The notes below the pieces were generated by a model, which worked only from the letters and a program-made list of their open reading frames with translations, was not told the DNA's origin and made no database searches. This document shows, one piece after another, positions 25,070 to 34,600 of a DNA stretch of 64,000 nucleotides. This DNA comes from [Clostridium] saccharolyticum WM1 (GTDB lineage: Bacteria > Bacillota > Clostridia > Lachnospirales > Lachnospiraceae). The position numbers were made by a program, and so were the translations under genes. The stretch is from NCBI RefSeq assembly GCF_000144625.1, contig NC_014376.1, positions 558,001 to 622,000 on the forward strand, given 5' to 3'. How positions within the stretch are numbered: the first letter of the stretch is position 1; each line of letters opens with the position of its first letter.

Positions 25070-25648
25070 ATGACTGAAGAAGAGTATCTCTGTTTTATTC
25101 AGCCCTATGAGGATGCGCTTAAAAACATCCGTGTCAGAGTGGAGGTACTGAATAACGATTACAGAAGGAAGTATCAGAATTACCCCATCCATTATGTCCA
25201 GCACAGAATCAAGCAAAAGGAAAGCATTGAGAATAAGCTGGAGGAGAACGGATATGATGCCAGCATGGATTCAGCCAGAAACTATCTGACGGATATAGCC
25301 GGAATCCGGGTCATCTGCTATTTTGTAAGGGATATCTATGCCATTGTGGGCCTGTTAAAGAAGCAGTCAGATATTGTGATCATAAAGGAAAGCGATTATA
25401 TTGCCGAACCAAAGCCAAATGGATACCGAAGCTATCACCTGGTTTTTGGGGTTCCGGTCTATCATACCGACGGCATGGAATATTATCCGGTGGAAATTCA
25501 GCTTCGTACCATGTCCATGGACTTATGGGCCAGCATGGAGCACCGCATCTGTTATAAGGGGGAACAAAAGGAACCGGCAGCAGAGGAATTGAAGGAATAT
25601 GCCTTAGCCTTAAGGAAGATGGAAGAGGAAATGGAGAAGTTTCTCTGA
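25070..25648 (+). CDS. small alarmone synthetase (RelQ-like GTP pyrophosphokinase)
   Basis: Makes (p)ppGpp or related alarmones from ATP and GDP/GTP. 192 aa, a single RelA/SpoT synthetase domain without the hydrolase and TGS domains of Rel. Motifs: AGIRVICYFVRDIY, then the substrate loop KPNGYRSYHLVF and catalytic EIQLRTMSMDLWASMEH. I start at ATG 25070, preceded by GGGAGGTGG, rather than 25052. Its own small unit between two terminators. RelQ-type proteins act as tetramers; this is family knowledge, not seen here. Confidence 0.92.
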   Translation: MTEEEYLCFIQPYEDALKNIRVRVEVLNNDYRRKYQNYPIHYVQHRIKQKESIENKLEENGYDASMDSARNYLTDIAGIRVICYFVRDIYAIVGLLKKQSDIVIIKESDYIAEPKPNGYRSYHLVFGVPVYHTDGMEYYPVEIQLRTMSMDLWASMEHRICYKGEQKEPAAEELKEYALALRKMEEEMEKFL

Positions 25649-25660
25649 GATTATATTAAG

Positions 25661-25717
25661 AAAAGGCACGCTCCAAAGCCATGAGATGTAGGATCCATGG
25701 CTTTGGAGCGTGCTTTT
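25661..25717. terminator. bidirectional intrinsic terminator
   Basis: AAAAGGCACGCTCCAAAGCC (from 25661) pairs with GGCTTTGGAGCGTGCTTTT (to 25717): a 17-19 bp perfect stem bounded by A and T runs, shared by relQ (+) and amt (-). Confidence 0.95.
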
Positions 25718-25768
25718 ATAATGCTGCATACAGGCTTTCGCATGGGTTAGCTTTATGGGGAAAGCAGA

Positions 25769-26980
25769 TTATCTATCCATCCGGAAGCCTGAATAGGCGG
25801 TCATGCCATGTTCGTGCAGATCCAGGCCGTCTGTCTGTTCCTGATCGGAGACTCTTAAGCCAATGGTTTTTTTAAGAAGGGTAAAGATAATAAAGGCAGC
25901 AATGGCTGTATAAACAAGAACAGAAGCAACGCCCAGAAGCTGTGTCAGAAAATTGCATCCCTCTCCAAAGATCCCTGCCAGCAGGGTACCCAAAAGTCCG
26001 CAGCAGCCGTGGACTCCCACAGCGCCAACCGGGTCATCAATTCTGGCGGTTTTATCAATGAATTCGATAGCAAGAACCACCACAAAACCTGCAATCGCCC
26101 CTATGATAATGGATTCATAAGGAGTTACCACATCACAGCCGGCAGTAATTGCCACCAGACCGGCCAGGGAGCCATTCAATGTCATGGATACGTCGGGCTT
26201 GCCGTAACGCACCCAGGTAAACAAAAGTGTGACAAGAGTAGAAGCCGCCGCTGCCAGGTTGGTGGTCATGGCTATATCGCCCAGTGTGGCTGTAGCGGCA
26301 GTTGTAGAGCCGCAGTTGAATCCAAACCAGCAGAACCAGAGAATGAAGACACCCAGAACGCCAAGGGGAATGTTGTGGCCGGGTATGGCATTTGCAGTTC
26401 CGTCTTCATTGTATTTTCCAATACGGGGCCCCACAATTTTAGCTCCTACCAGGGCACAGACACCGCCCACCATATGGACTGCAGCAGAGCCTGCAAAATC
26501 ATGAAAGCCCATGTCCGCCAGCCAGCCGCCTCCCCAGATCCAGTGTCCGGTTATGGGATAAATGACTACGCTTATGGCGGCTGAGTAGATTAAGTAAGTG
26601 GAAAATTTTGTGCGCTCTGCCATAGCTCCGGAGACGATGGTGGCGGAAGTGGCACAGAATACGGTTTGGAATATCATGTATACGGCTATGGGAAGGCCAT
26701 TGAACAAGCCGTTTGCGTCGGCCAGAGAATAAGGATCAAAGAATCCGGAACCGCCGAAAAGCCCTGCTACATTGTACCCGAACATGAGAGGGAAGCCCAG
26801 TATAAAATAAAAGAGAGAACCAAGAACAAAGTCCATCATATTCTTCATGCAGATGTTTCCCGCATTTTTTGCCCTAGTAAAACCGGTTTCCACCAGGGCA
26901 AAGCCGGCCTGCATAAAATAGACCAGAATTGCAGCCAGCATGGTCCATATGATATTCAGTAACAAGGTTGTATTTTCCAT
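25769..26980 (-). CDS. amt: ammonium transporter
   Basis: 403-aa Amt/Rh channel, cytoplasmic membrane, about eleven helices. The twin pore histidines are in AAVHMVGGV and VGVHGCCGLLG; the early signature FMQAGFALVETGFTRAKN and the selectivity region FCATSATIVSGAMAERT are intact. GGAGGAG precedes ATG 26980. It lies downstream of the P-II gene on the same strand, the usual glnK-amt pairing, but a terminator-like hairpin (27122-27161) and 236 bases separate them, so amt may have its own promoter. Confidence 0.95.
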   Translation of the reverse strand: MENTTLLLNIIWTMLAAILVYFMQAGFALVETGFTRAKNAGNICMKNMMDFVLGSLFYFILGFPLMFGYNVAGLFGGSGFFDPYSLADANGLFNGLPIAVYMIFQTVFCATSATIVSGAMAERTKFSTYLIYSAAISVVIYPITGHWIWGGGWLADMGFHDFAGSAAVHMVGGVCALVGAKIVGPRIGKYNEDGTANAIPGHNIPLGVLGVFILWFCWFGFNCGSTTAATATLGDIAMTTNLAAAASTLVTLLFTWVRYGKPDVSMTLNGSLAGLVAITAGCDVVTPYESIIIGAIAGFVVVLAIEFIDKTARIDDPVGAVGVHGCCGLLGTLLAGIFGEGCNFLTQLLGVASVLVYTAIAAFIIFTLLKKTIGLRVSDQEQTDGLDLHEHGMTAYSGFRMDR

Positions 26981-27121
26981 AATTTTAGCTCCTCCAATAA
27001 TTTTTTAATGGTATCATTACAGAATCATAAATCACATCACCCGCATCAGCCTGGGAATACCCGATCCCGAGGGCAGAGACTAAGTCAACCGGGCCTGGCT
27101 GTGCTTCATTTCCTTACCGGG

Positions 27122-27161
27122 AATAAAAATCAGGGATAACCGCTTAAAAAGCAATTATCCC
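27122..27161 (-). terminator. intrinsic terminator after the P-II gene
   Basis: On the minus strand GGGATAA...TTATCCC (27161-27133) with an inner GC/GC pair is followed by TGATTTTTATT. It separates P-II from amt. The 141 bases between it and amt show no clear promoter. Confidence 0.65.
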
Positions 27162-27216
27162 CGTTGATAGTTTATGTCCATTCTGTATGAAATTAAAATC
27201 GTGCTCTTTTCGAAAA

Positions 27217-27555
27217 CTACAGTGCCTCCCGGCCATGTTCCCCGGTCCGGATCCGCACCGCATCCTCCACATCGTAAACGAAAATCTTACCGTCTCCGTA
27301 GCTGCCCGTGTTGATTTCCTCTACCACGGCATCAATGATCGGGTCGGCCAGTTCCTTTGGTACAACGGTTTCCACTTTGACCTTAGGCAGCAGGTTCACA
27401 TGATACTTGGTACCGCGGTACATCTGGGTGTAACCTTTTTGATTGCCATACCCCATTACGTTGCTGATCATAAGTCCATTGACCTTGCAGCCTTCCAGAA
27501 TAGCCTTCAGGCTTTCAAGCTTTTCTGATCTGATGATAATTTCCAGCTTTTTCAT
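27217..27555 (-). CDS. P-II family nitrogen regulatory protein
   Basis: 112-aa trimeric signal protein that binds ATP/ADP and 2-oxoglutarate and, when paired with amt, usually blocks the ammonium channel. T-loop YGNQKGYTQMYRGTKY keeps the Tyr at the uridylylation position (MYRG); B- and C-loop motifs VVEEINTGSYGDGKIFVYDV and RIRTGEHG are present. I start at 27555 (AGGAGG nine bases before) rather than the ATG at 27564, which abuts the RBS. Its leader contains a terminator right after the promoter (see 27587-27663). Confidence 0.93.
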   Translation of the reverse strand: MKKLEIIIRSEKLESLKAILEGCKVNGLMISNVMGYGNQKGYTQMYRGTKYHVNLLPKVKVETVVPKELADPIIDAVVEEINTGSYGDGKIFVYDVEDAVRIRTGEHGREAL

Positions 27556-27586
27556 ACAGCGCATCCTCCTCTATATTTGTTTACAG

Positions 27587-27620
27587 AAAAAAAGGGCGGT
27601 TCCAGTGATGGAACGCCCTT
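27587..27620 (-). terminator. leader terminator/attenuator before the P-II gene
   Basis: Minus-strand hairpin AAGGGC-GTTCCA...TGGAAC-C-GCCCTT (27620-27592; one bulge, 4-base loop TCAC) followed by seven T (27593-27587). It begins about nine bases after the predicted start and lies 32 bases before the P-II start codon, so it should stop most transcripts unless antiterminated. Confidence 0.75.
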
Positions 27621-27635
27621 GTTCGGTATACCAAC

Positions 27636-27663
27636 ATTATACACGACTGATGTCTCCTGTCAA
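27636..27663 (-). promoter_or_regulatory. sigma-A promoter of the P-II gene
   Basis: On the minus strand a perfect TTGACA (27663-27658), 16-base spacer and perfect TATAAT (27641-27636). The dyad GGTATACC (27625-27632) lies at the expected start point. Confidence 0.85.
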
Positions 27664-27741
27664 ATACATTTTTTGAAAGGCTTAAACGAAAATTTTGTAA
27701 AAAATTCACAAGAATAAAAAATACATGTGGGAATAAAGGAC

Positions 27742-27770
27742 TTGTACTTTTTGGCGTTTTGATATATACT
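27742..27770 (+). promoter_or_regulatory. sigma-A promoter of ispE operon
   Basis: TTGTAC (27742-27747), 17-base spacer, TATACT (27765-27770), followed by a second ATATACTGTATAC dyad that could be an operator or an alternative -10. It drives ispE and the GntR gene. Confidence 0.7.
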
Positions 27771-27835
27771 ATATACTGTATACAAAAAAATAAAAAAGTA
27801 CAATCTGAAGGAATTAAAGTGAGGGACGTTTGCCT

Positions 27836-28741
27836 ATGATAAGACATCTGGGATTAAAAGCATACGGAAAGGTGAATCTGGGGCTTGATGTTTTAAGAAA
27901 ACGGGAAGACGGATACCATGAGGTACGGATGATCATGCAGACCGTAGGCCTTTATGATAAAATTGATATTTATTTAAAAGAGACACCGGGAATCGAGGTG
28001 GTTACAAACCTATATTATCTGCCGGTGAATGAAAATAATCTGGTTTATAAAGCGGCCCGGCTGCTTATGGATGAATTTCATGTCCTTCACGGTGTCCGCA
28101 TTCACTTAAATAAATTTATTCCGGTTTCTGCCGGCATGGCCGGGGGGAGCAGCGATGCGGCAGCCGTTCTGTTTGGAGTCAACAAGATGTTTCAGCTTGG
28201 CCTGACAAGAGAAGAATTGATGGAACGGGGGGTAAAAATCGGGGCAGATGTGCCCTACTGTCTCATGAGAGGGACTGCCCTTAGTGAAGGAATCGGAGAA
28301 ATCCTGACCCCTTTGCCGGATATGCCCCAGTGCCAGATCCTCATAGCAAAGCCAGGGATCAGCGTATCAACAAAGTTTGTCTATGAACATCTGGATTTAT
28401 CTGTCTTAAGGAAAGAGGACCATCCGGACATTGACGGCATGATCCAGGCGATTGGGAATCATAACATTTACCAGGTATCGGAACGCCTTGGAAATGTGCT
28501 TGAGACGGTTACTATTCCGGAATATCCGGTGATCGCCCGGATTAAGGATAAAATAAAAGAATTGGGAGCGGTGAATGCCATGATGAGCGGAAGCGGTCCC
28601 ACAGTATTTGGCATATTTACCAGCCCCAGGGCCGCACAGCAGGCTTATGAGGAATTGAGATACGGCGAAGCAAAAAACCTGGCAAAGCAGGTTTATCTGA
28701 CGAATTTTTACAATACCAGGGAGGTTACCAATGAGCAATGA
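27836..28741 (+). CDS. ispE: 4-diphosphocytidyl-2-C-methyl-D-erythritol kinase
   Basis: ATP-dependent GHMP kinase of the MEP isoprenoid pathway. 301 aa. N-terminal AYGKVNLGLDVLRKREDGYHE and the ATP-binding glycine loop PVSAGMAGGSSDAAAV (about residues 90-105), and the C-terminal MMSGSGPTVFGIF are all present. The start is ATG 27836 or the weaker TTG at 27830; the region before has only GAGGG. Its stop lies 11 bases inside the GntR gene. Together they form the ispE-gntR unit seen in related clostridia. Confidence 0.94.
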   Translation: MIRHLGLKAYGKVNLGLDVLRKREDGYHEVRMIMQTVGLYDKIDIYLKETPGIEVVTNLYYLPVNENNLVYKAARLLMDEFHVLHGVRIHLNKFIPVSAGMAGGSSDAAAVLFGVNKMFQLGLTREELMERGVKIGADVPYCLMRGTALSEGIGEILTPLPDMPQCQILIAKPGISVSTKFVYEHLDLSVLRKEDHPDIDGMIQAIGNHNIYQVSERLGNVLETVTIPEYPVIARIKDKIKELGAVNAMMSGSGPTVFGIFTSPRAAQQAYEELRYGEAKNLAKQVYLTNFYNTREVTNEQ

Positions 28742-29405
28742 TTTAAAGGTTAATATGAATGAATATCTGCCGCTTCGGGACGTGGTTTTTAACACACTGC
28801 GGCAGGCGATTTTAAAAGGAGAGCTGGCGCCGGGAGAGCGGCTTATGGAGATCCAGCTTGCGGAACGCCTTGGAGTCAGCCGCACCCCCATCCGGGAAGC
28901 CATCAGAAAGCTGGAACTGGAAGGTCTGGTGCTAATGGTACCAAGGAAGGGAGCGGAAGTCGCTAAGATCTCAGAAAAAAGCTTAAGGGATGTTTTGGAG
29001 GTCCGCAGATCCTTAGAGGAGCTGGCCATAGAACTGGCCTGCCAGCGCATGAACCGGGAGGCAGTGGATGAGCTTGAAAAGAAGCAGGAGGAGTTTAAGA
29101 ACGCCGTTGAAAACGGAAATGCTATGGAAATTGCAGAGACAGATGAGGCCTATCATGATGTGATATATAAAGGGACCTGCAATGACCGTCTGGTGCAGAT
29201 GATCAATAATTTAAGGGAGCAGATGTACCGTTACCGTTTGGAATACATTAAGGATGAGGACAAGCGCCAGATTCTTCTTCTGGAGCACGACAACATATTA
29301 AAGGCGGTCAGACAGCGGAAGGTCCAGGAAGCAAAGGAAGCCATGCGGGAGCATATTGATAATCAGGAGATTACCGTATCAAAGAATATCAAGGAACAGG
29401 AATAA
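28731..29405 (+). CDS. GntR family regulator, FCD (FadR-like) type
   Basis: 224 aa. N-terminal winged HTH (LRDVVFNTLRQAILKGELAPG, LAERLGVSRTPIREAIRKLE) and a C-terminal all-helical FCD domain from about residue 85 with metal-binding Asp/His positions (DEAYHDVIY, LEHDNILKAV, AMREHIDNQE). The effector is probably a small organic acid, as in the family. It overlaps ispE by 11 bases and is followed by a 71-aa protein. The target is unknown. Confidence 0.92.
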   Translation: MSNDLKVNMNEYLPLRDVVFNTLRQAILKGELAPGERLMEIQLAERLGVSRTPIREAIRKLELEGLVLMVPRKGAEVAKISEKSLRDVLEVRRSLEELAIELACQRMNREAVDELEKKQEEFKNAVENGNAMEIAETDEAYHDVIYKGTCNDRLVQMINNLREQMYRYRLEYIKDEDKRQILLLEHDNILKAVRQRKVQEAKEAMREHIDNQEITVSKNIKEQE

Positions 29406-29421
29406 GAAGGAGAGGTATCTT

Positions 29422-29637
29422 ATGTCATTTAAGGAGAAGTATCTGGCCGGTGAGATAGAATTTGAAGCGATTGATGATTTTATTGAAGAATGGAATAACG
29501 GCAGCACCCCTGAAACCCTTGCCCGGTTTCTCGGCCTTAATGAAGAGGAAGAGGATGTATGGATTGAGGAAAGTGATGAAGCCTTAAAGGAGCTTATAGA
29601 CAGGAAGGCCCAGGGTCATACTTCTATGCCCGGATAA
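29422..29637 (+). CDS. small acidic hypothetical protein
   Basis: 71 aa, soluble, very acidic (run EEEEDVW in the middle), with SFKEKYLAGEIEFEAIDDFI at the N terminus. AGAAGGAGAGG precedes ATG 29422; an upstream in-frame ATG at 29356 lies in gntR and is rejected. It reads like the small clostridial proteins that follow ispE-gntR, with no known job. Third gene of that unit. Confidence 0.7.
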   Translation: MSFKEKYLAGEIEFEAIDDFIEEWNNGSTPETLARFLGLNEEEEDVWIEESDEALKELIDRKAQGHTSMPG

Positions 29638-29700
29638 CTTGGGTTGTAATAGGAAAACATAAACAGAATTGGAAAAATTATAAAATAAATATAACCTTTC

Positions 29701-29750
29701 TTGACAAGGTGACAACGTATCATTATAATAAGTGGCATATTGTCACCTTG
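29701..29750 (+). promoter_or_regulatory. promoter with flanking inverted-repeat operator for the efflux operon
   Basis: Perfect sigma-A promoter: TTGACA 29701-29706, 17-base spacer, TATAAT 29724-29729. Perfect 11-bp inverted arms CAAGGTGACAA (29705-29715) and TTGTCACCTTG (29740-29750) bracket the -10. This is a good operator candidate for the TetR protein encoded 50 bases downstream. Confidence 0.8.
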
Positions 29751-29799
29751 ATGTGATTCTAAGGATTCACATGAAGTAACGGAAAGGAGAGGTGAAAAA

Positions 29800-30423
29800 A
29801 TGCCAACGGAGCGGTTTTATCATCTTCCGGCAGCAAAAAAGAAAACAATCCGCGACGCCGCGTTGGGAGAGTTCACACGGGTGCCGTTTGAAAAGGCTTC
29901 TATCAATAAGATAATCCAGGCCGCAGGAATATCTAGAGGGAGCTTTTATACTTATTTTGAAGATAAGCGTGATGTCCTTGGTTACATTTTTGAAGATGCC
30001 GCTGAAAAATTTCAGAATGGCTGGGTGCGCTGCGCAGAAAGAAACGGCGGCGATCTTTGGAAGACGGCGGAATCATTTTTGTATTACAGCATAGTTCATA
30101 CGGAGGAAAATGTACTGCAGCTGGTTAAGAACATTGTTGACAGTGAAAAGATGTTCGGCGTGACCAACCGCTTATGTAAGGAAAACACCCAGGGCCAGAA
30201 GGAAATGCAGGAGATGATGTATCATTCCATCGATACATCTGATTTTAAAGACCAAAGCATAGAAACCTTTGGAAAGCTGGTAACCATGATTTTCTTTGAA
30301 CTTGCCCATTGCATGGGCTGGTACTATCATCATCCGGAAGATGAAGAAAAAATTAAGAAACTTTTCCGGGAAAAATTAGAAATTCTGCAATATGGAATTC
30401 GTAAACAACCGTTACAATCTTAA
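29800..30423 (+). CDS. TetR/AcrR family regulator
   Basis: 207 aa. N-terminal HTH: KKKTIRDAALGEFTRVPFEKAS, INKIIQAAGISRGSFYTYFEDKRDVL, the TetR signature at residues 15-60. The helical C-terminal ligand domain is unassigned. AAAGGAGAGG precedes ATG 29800. First gene of an operon with MFP, RND and TolC-like genes, so it most likely represses efflux until a toxic ligand binds. The inverted repeat over its own promoter supports autoregulation. Confidence 0.92.
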   Translation: MPTERFYHLPAAKKKTIRDAALGEFTRVPFEKASINKIIQAAGISRGSFYTYFEDKRDVLGYIFEDAAEKFQNGWVRCAERNGGDLWKTAESFLYYSIVHTEENVLQLVKNIVDSEKMFGVTNRLCKENTQGQKEMQEMMYHSIDTSDFKDQSIETFGKLVTMIFFELAHCMGWYYHHPEDEEKIKKLFREKLEILQYGIRKQPLQS

Positions 30424-30446
30424 TATGGCTAAATAAGGAGTTCAAC

Positions 30447-31589
30447 ATGATAAAGAAGAAAACATTCATTATTGCAGGGGCAGTTGTCATTGTGGCGGCA
30501 GTGGCAGGACTGACTTTTCCAAAGCTGATGGAAGGAAAAAAGAAAGAGCTTGTGGCAGAGGTTCCGCCTGCCGTGACCGCTGAAAAACCTCAGGTCAGGA
30601 CCATTGAATTAAGCAGTGAGCTGGTCGGGACCATAGAGCCGGACAGCATTGTCCATGTTATGCCCCTTGGGGCCGGTGAGGTCACAAGTGTTGGGGTGAA
30701 AACCGGCGATTTGGTATCTGCGGGCCAGCTTCTCTGTGTCATCGACACAAAGCAGGTGGAAAGCTCCGGAATTACCATGGAGACCACCAGAATCACCTAT
30801 GAAGACGCGAAAAAGAATTTAGACCGGATGACGGTTTTACACGCAGCCGGAGATGTGGCGGAGGCGGATTATCAGTCTCTGGTTGATAAGGTGGAAATGG
30901 CAAGGCTCCAATATGAGAATGCCAAAATTGCGTATAAGATTCAGACGGATAGCAGTCAGGTAACGGCTCCTATATCTGGACGGGTGGAAAGCTTTAATAT
31001 CAGCGTACATGATATGGTGTCTCCCCAGACCACCCTTTGCGTCATATCAGGAGAAGGGGGGAAATCCCTGACCTTCTATGTTTCAGAACGAATCGTAGGA
31101 GGATTGAAGGCTGGAGATACCATCAAAGTAGAAAAGAACGGAACCAATCATGAAGCGTCCATTACGGAAGTGAGCACTATGATTGACCCGGCAAGCGGTT
31201 TATTCAAGGTAAAGGCATCCATTCCCAACGGAGATTCTCTGGCAACGGGAACTTCCGTGAAGCTATACGTTGTTTCCCAAAGGGCGGAAAGTGTCCTGAC
31301 GGTTCCGGTTGACAGCGTTTATTATGAGGGCGGCAATCCCTTCATCTATACATATGCTGATGGAGTTCTAAAGAAAAATGCAGTGACCGTAGGATTATCA
31401 GACAATGAGTTCATAGAAGTCCAAAGCGGCATCTCCGCGGATGATCAGGTAGTGACCACATGGACCAGTGAGTTGTATGATGGTTCCAAGGTAACCCTTG
31501 TTGAAAATAGCGGAAATAAACCAGAGGCAGCAGAAGGCACGGCAGAAGCAGAAGGAACCGAGACGGAAGCTTCCGGTCCTGCACAGTAA
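30447..31589 (+). CDS. RND efflux adaptor (membrane fusion protein)
   Basis: 380 aa. One N-terminal hydrophobic anchor (IIAGAVVIVAAVAGLTF), then barrel-sandwich hybrid/lipoyl halves (GAGEVTSVGVKTGDLVSAGQ and APISGRVESFNISVHDMVSP) split by an alpha-hairpin, then beta-barrel and membrane-proximal domains. The C-terminal 40 residues are a low-complexity Glu/Ala/Thr tail. In operon with the RND pump that follows 12 bases later. It would couple the pump to an exit protein, here presumably one or both TolC-like proteins. Confidence 0.92.
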   Translation: MIKKKTFIIAGAVVIVAAVAGLTFPKLMEGKKKELVAEVPPAVTAEKPQVRTIELSSELVGTIEPDSIVHVMPLGAGEVTSVGVKTGDLVSAGQLLCVIDTKQVESSGITMETTRITYEDAKKNLDRMTVLHAAGDVAEADYQSLVDKVEMARLQYENAKIAYKIQTDSSQVTAPISGRVESFNISVHDMVSPQTTLCVISGEGGKSLTFYVSERIVGGLKAGDTIKVEKNGTNHEASITEVSTMIDPASGLFKVKASIPNGDSLATGTSVKLYVVSQRAESVLTVPVDSVYYEGGNPFIYTYADGVLKKNAVTVGLSDNEFIEVQSGISADDQVVTTWTSELYDGSKVTLVENSGNKPEAAEGTAEAEGTETEASGPAQ

Positions 31590-31601
31590 GGGGGCGGTAT
31601 T

Positions 31602-34600
31602 ATGGGAATTACCAAAGGCGTTTTAAAGAGGCCCGTAACCACCATCTTAGTGGTATTATGCTTGTTTGTATTCGGTTTATCCTCTGTTTTATCCTCGAAA
31701 ATGGAGCTGACGCCGGAAATGAATTTTCCAATGCTGCTGATCAGCAGCGTTTATCCGGGAGCCAATCCTGAGGACGTGAATGACCTGGTTACCAGACCGG
31801 TGGAAGAGGCGGTGGGAACCCTTTCCGGAATTAAGAATGTACAGTCCAGTTCCCAGGAAAATGTTTCCATTGTGGTGTTAGAGTATGAGTATGGTTCGGA
31901 TATGAATAAAGCATATTCGGATTTAAAAAAGAAAATGGATAACCTTGATTTGCCCGATGACGTGGAAACGCCCAGCGTTATGGAATTCAACATCAATGAA
32001 ATGCCTGTGGTGACTCTGGCAGTAAAGGATCCATCCCAGAACAATCTATACAATTATGTAAACGATAAGATCGTACCGGAATTTGAGAAGATTTCTTCCG
32101 TTGCCAGCGTAGGCATGAGCGGAGGACAGAAGGGCTATGTGAGCGTCCGCCTGATCCCGGAAAAGATGAACCAGTATCATCTTACCATGAACTCCATCAG
32201 CCAGGCAATCAAGGCGGCTGATTTTACTTATCCGGCAGGAAATACGGGAGTAGGTAAAAGAGATCTGTCAGTCAGCACGGGAGTCGAGGTAGGAAGCGTT
32301 GAGAGTCTAAAAAAGGTTCCGGTAGTAGCTGGTGACGGAAAAACCATTTATATGGAGGATATTGCCGATATTACGTCAACCTCTGAAAGCCAGGAAGCAA
32401 TCGGACGGTATAATGGGGAAGATACCATTACCTTATCCATCAATAAGCAGCAGAAGAACAGTGCGGTGGATGTGTCAAAATCTGTGACCAGGACCATTGA
32501 AACCTTAAAAAGGGAGTTCCCGAACCTGGATATTGTAGTTATTGACGATACCAGCGATCAGATCACTTCCGCACTAAACAGTGTTAAGAATACCATGGTC
32601 ATGGCTGTTGTCATATCCATGATCATTATTTTCCTGTTCTTTGGAGATATAAAGGCCTCTCTCATTGTAGGAAGTTCCATTCCAGTATCCATTCTGGTGT
32701 CTCTGATCTTAATGGCGGCCATGGGATTTTCCCTGAACGTTATCACCATGAGCAGTATTGTTCTTGGTGTGGGAATGATGGTGGATAACTCCATCGTTGT
32801 GATGGAGAGCTGTTTCCGTTCCCAAAAGGGCACCGGATTCCGGGAATATATGCAGGCAGCACTGGAGGGCACTGGAGTTGTACTGCAGTCTATTCTTGGA
32901 GGAACCATTACGACCTGTGTCGTATTCATTCCTCTTGCCCTCCTGGAGGGTCTGACAGGTCAGATGTTTAAGCCCTTAGGCTATACCATTGTATTCTGTA
33001 TGCTGGCGTCCCTGCTTTCAGCCATCACCATTGTACCGCTGTGCTACAGCCGGTTCCGCCCTGTTGAAAAACAGAATTCTCCAATGGGCGGACTTGTAAA
33101 GGCTTTGCAAAACGGGTACCGAAGGATCGTGGATAAGCTGTTAAACAGGCGGGCTGCGGTTATGATCGTGTCGGTTCTGCTTTTGATCTCCTCTTTTGTC
33201 CTGGCTACCAGGCTGGGCTTTGAGCTGATGCCGGAGGTGGATCAGGGAACGATCACCGTTACTGCGGAAATCAAGCCGGGACTTAAAGTGGAAGAAGCAG
33301 ATAAAATCTTAAAGAAGCTGGAAGACATCGTAACCAGCGAAGAAGATTTAAAATCCTATATGGTCAGCTATGGCGGAAGCGGCCTAAGCTTCAGCGGTGC
33401 AAAAAATGGAACCCTGACGGCATACTTAAAAAGCGACCGGAAGCTGTCCACAAACCAGATGGTCAATAAGTGGAAAAAGGCAATGAACCAGCTGCCCGAC
33501 TGCAACGTCACTGTGGAGTCCACTTCCAGTATGAGCAGAATGAGCAGAATGAGCAGAATGAGCAGTAAGAAGGATTTTGAGGTAATCCTTCAAAGCTCCC
33601 AGCTGGATAAACTGAAAAGCGTTTCAAAGCAGATGGTGGATGAACTGACTCAAAACCCCCAGCTGATCAAGGTTCATTCGGACTTGGAAAATGCGGCACC
33701 TGTTGTCAAGGTACGTGTTGACCCCATAAAAGCGGCGGCTGAAGGCATTGCCCCTTCCAGCATAGGCAGTTTGTTAAACGGTATGCTGAGCGGTACCAAG
33801 GCCTCCACCATGGATGTGGCAGGTCAGGAAGTTGATATTAAAGTGGAATATCCGGAGGATTCCTATGATACTCTTGATAAAGTAGAGGGAATCATGATTC
33901 CCAACAGCTCAGGAGGGTCTGTGGCACTTACGGACATAGCAGATATCGGTTATGAAGACAGTCCTACCGCTATCAACAGAAAGAACAAACAATATCTGGT
34001 TACCATAACAGGATCCTTTACCGATGTGGTCAAAACAGCAAAGGATAAAGAGGCAGCAAAAAAGAATATTGATGAAACGATTGTTAATAAGTATTTAAAT
34101 GACATGGTTACAAGGGCAAAAAACAGTGAGGATGAATCCATGCAGGAGGAATTTTCCAGTCTGTTTAAGGCAATTGCGACTGCCATATTCCTGATCTTCA
34201 TCGTAATGGCAGCACAGTTTGAATCGCCCAAATTCTCTCTGATGGTTATGACGACCATACCTTTCAGCTTAATTGGTTCCTTTGGATTTCTGGCGGCTGC
34301 GGGAGTTGCCATCAGCATGCCGTCTCTCCTTGGATTTCTGATGCTCATCGGTACGGTGGTAAACTCCGGTATCCTATATGTGGATACGGTGAACCAGTAC
34401 CGGGCTACCATGGATAAGCGGACCGCTCTGATCGAAGCAGGGGCAACCAGACTCCGCCCCATCCTTATGACGACCCTTACCACAGTGGTAGCCATGATTC
34501 CTATGGCTATGGCCATCGGAAAGAACGGGGAAACCATGCAGGGTCTTGCTCTGGTAAACGTAGGCGGTTTGACAGCTTCCACCATACTGTCGCTGCTCAT

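Noticed and set aside
26009..26584. 191-codon plus-strand open frame inside amt
   Set aside because: Antisense shadow; the amt frame holds all family motifs.
27565..27663. ANTAR-type or T-box leader before the P-II gene
   Set aside because: Only one hairpin with a four-base loop is present; no paired hexaloop hairpins and no T-box sequence.
33531..33565. CRISPR-like short repeat
   Set aside because: Nine-base coding microsatellite without spacers. No CRISPR array or cas gene was seen anywhere in the window.
33950..34600. 216-codon minus-strand open frame inside the RND gene
   Set aside because: Shadow of the conserved pump gene; composition is Met/Ile/Arg-rich as expected of antisense frames, and no RBS.
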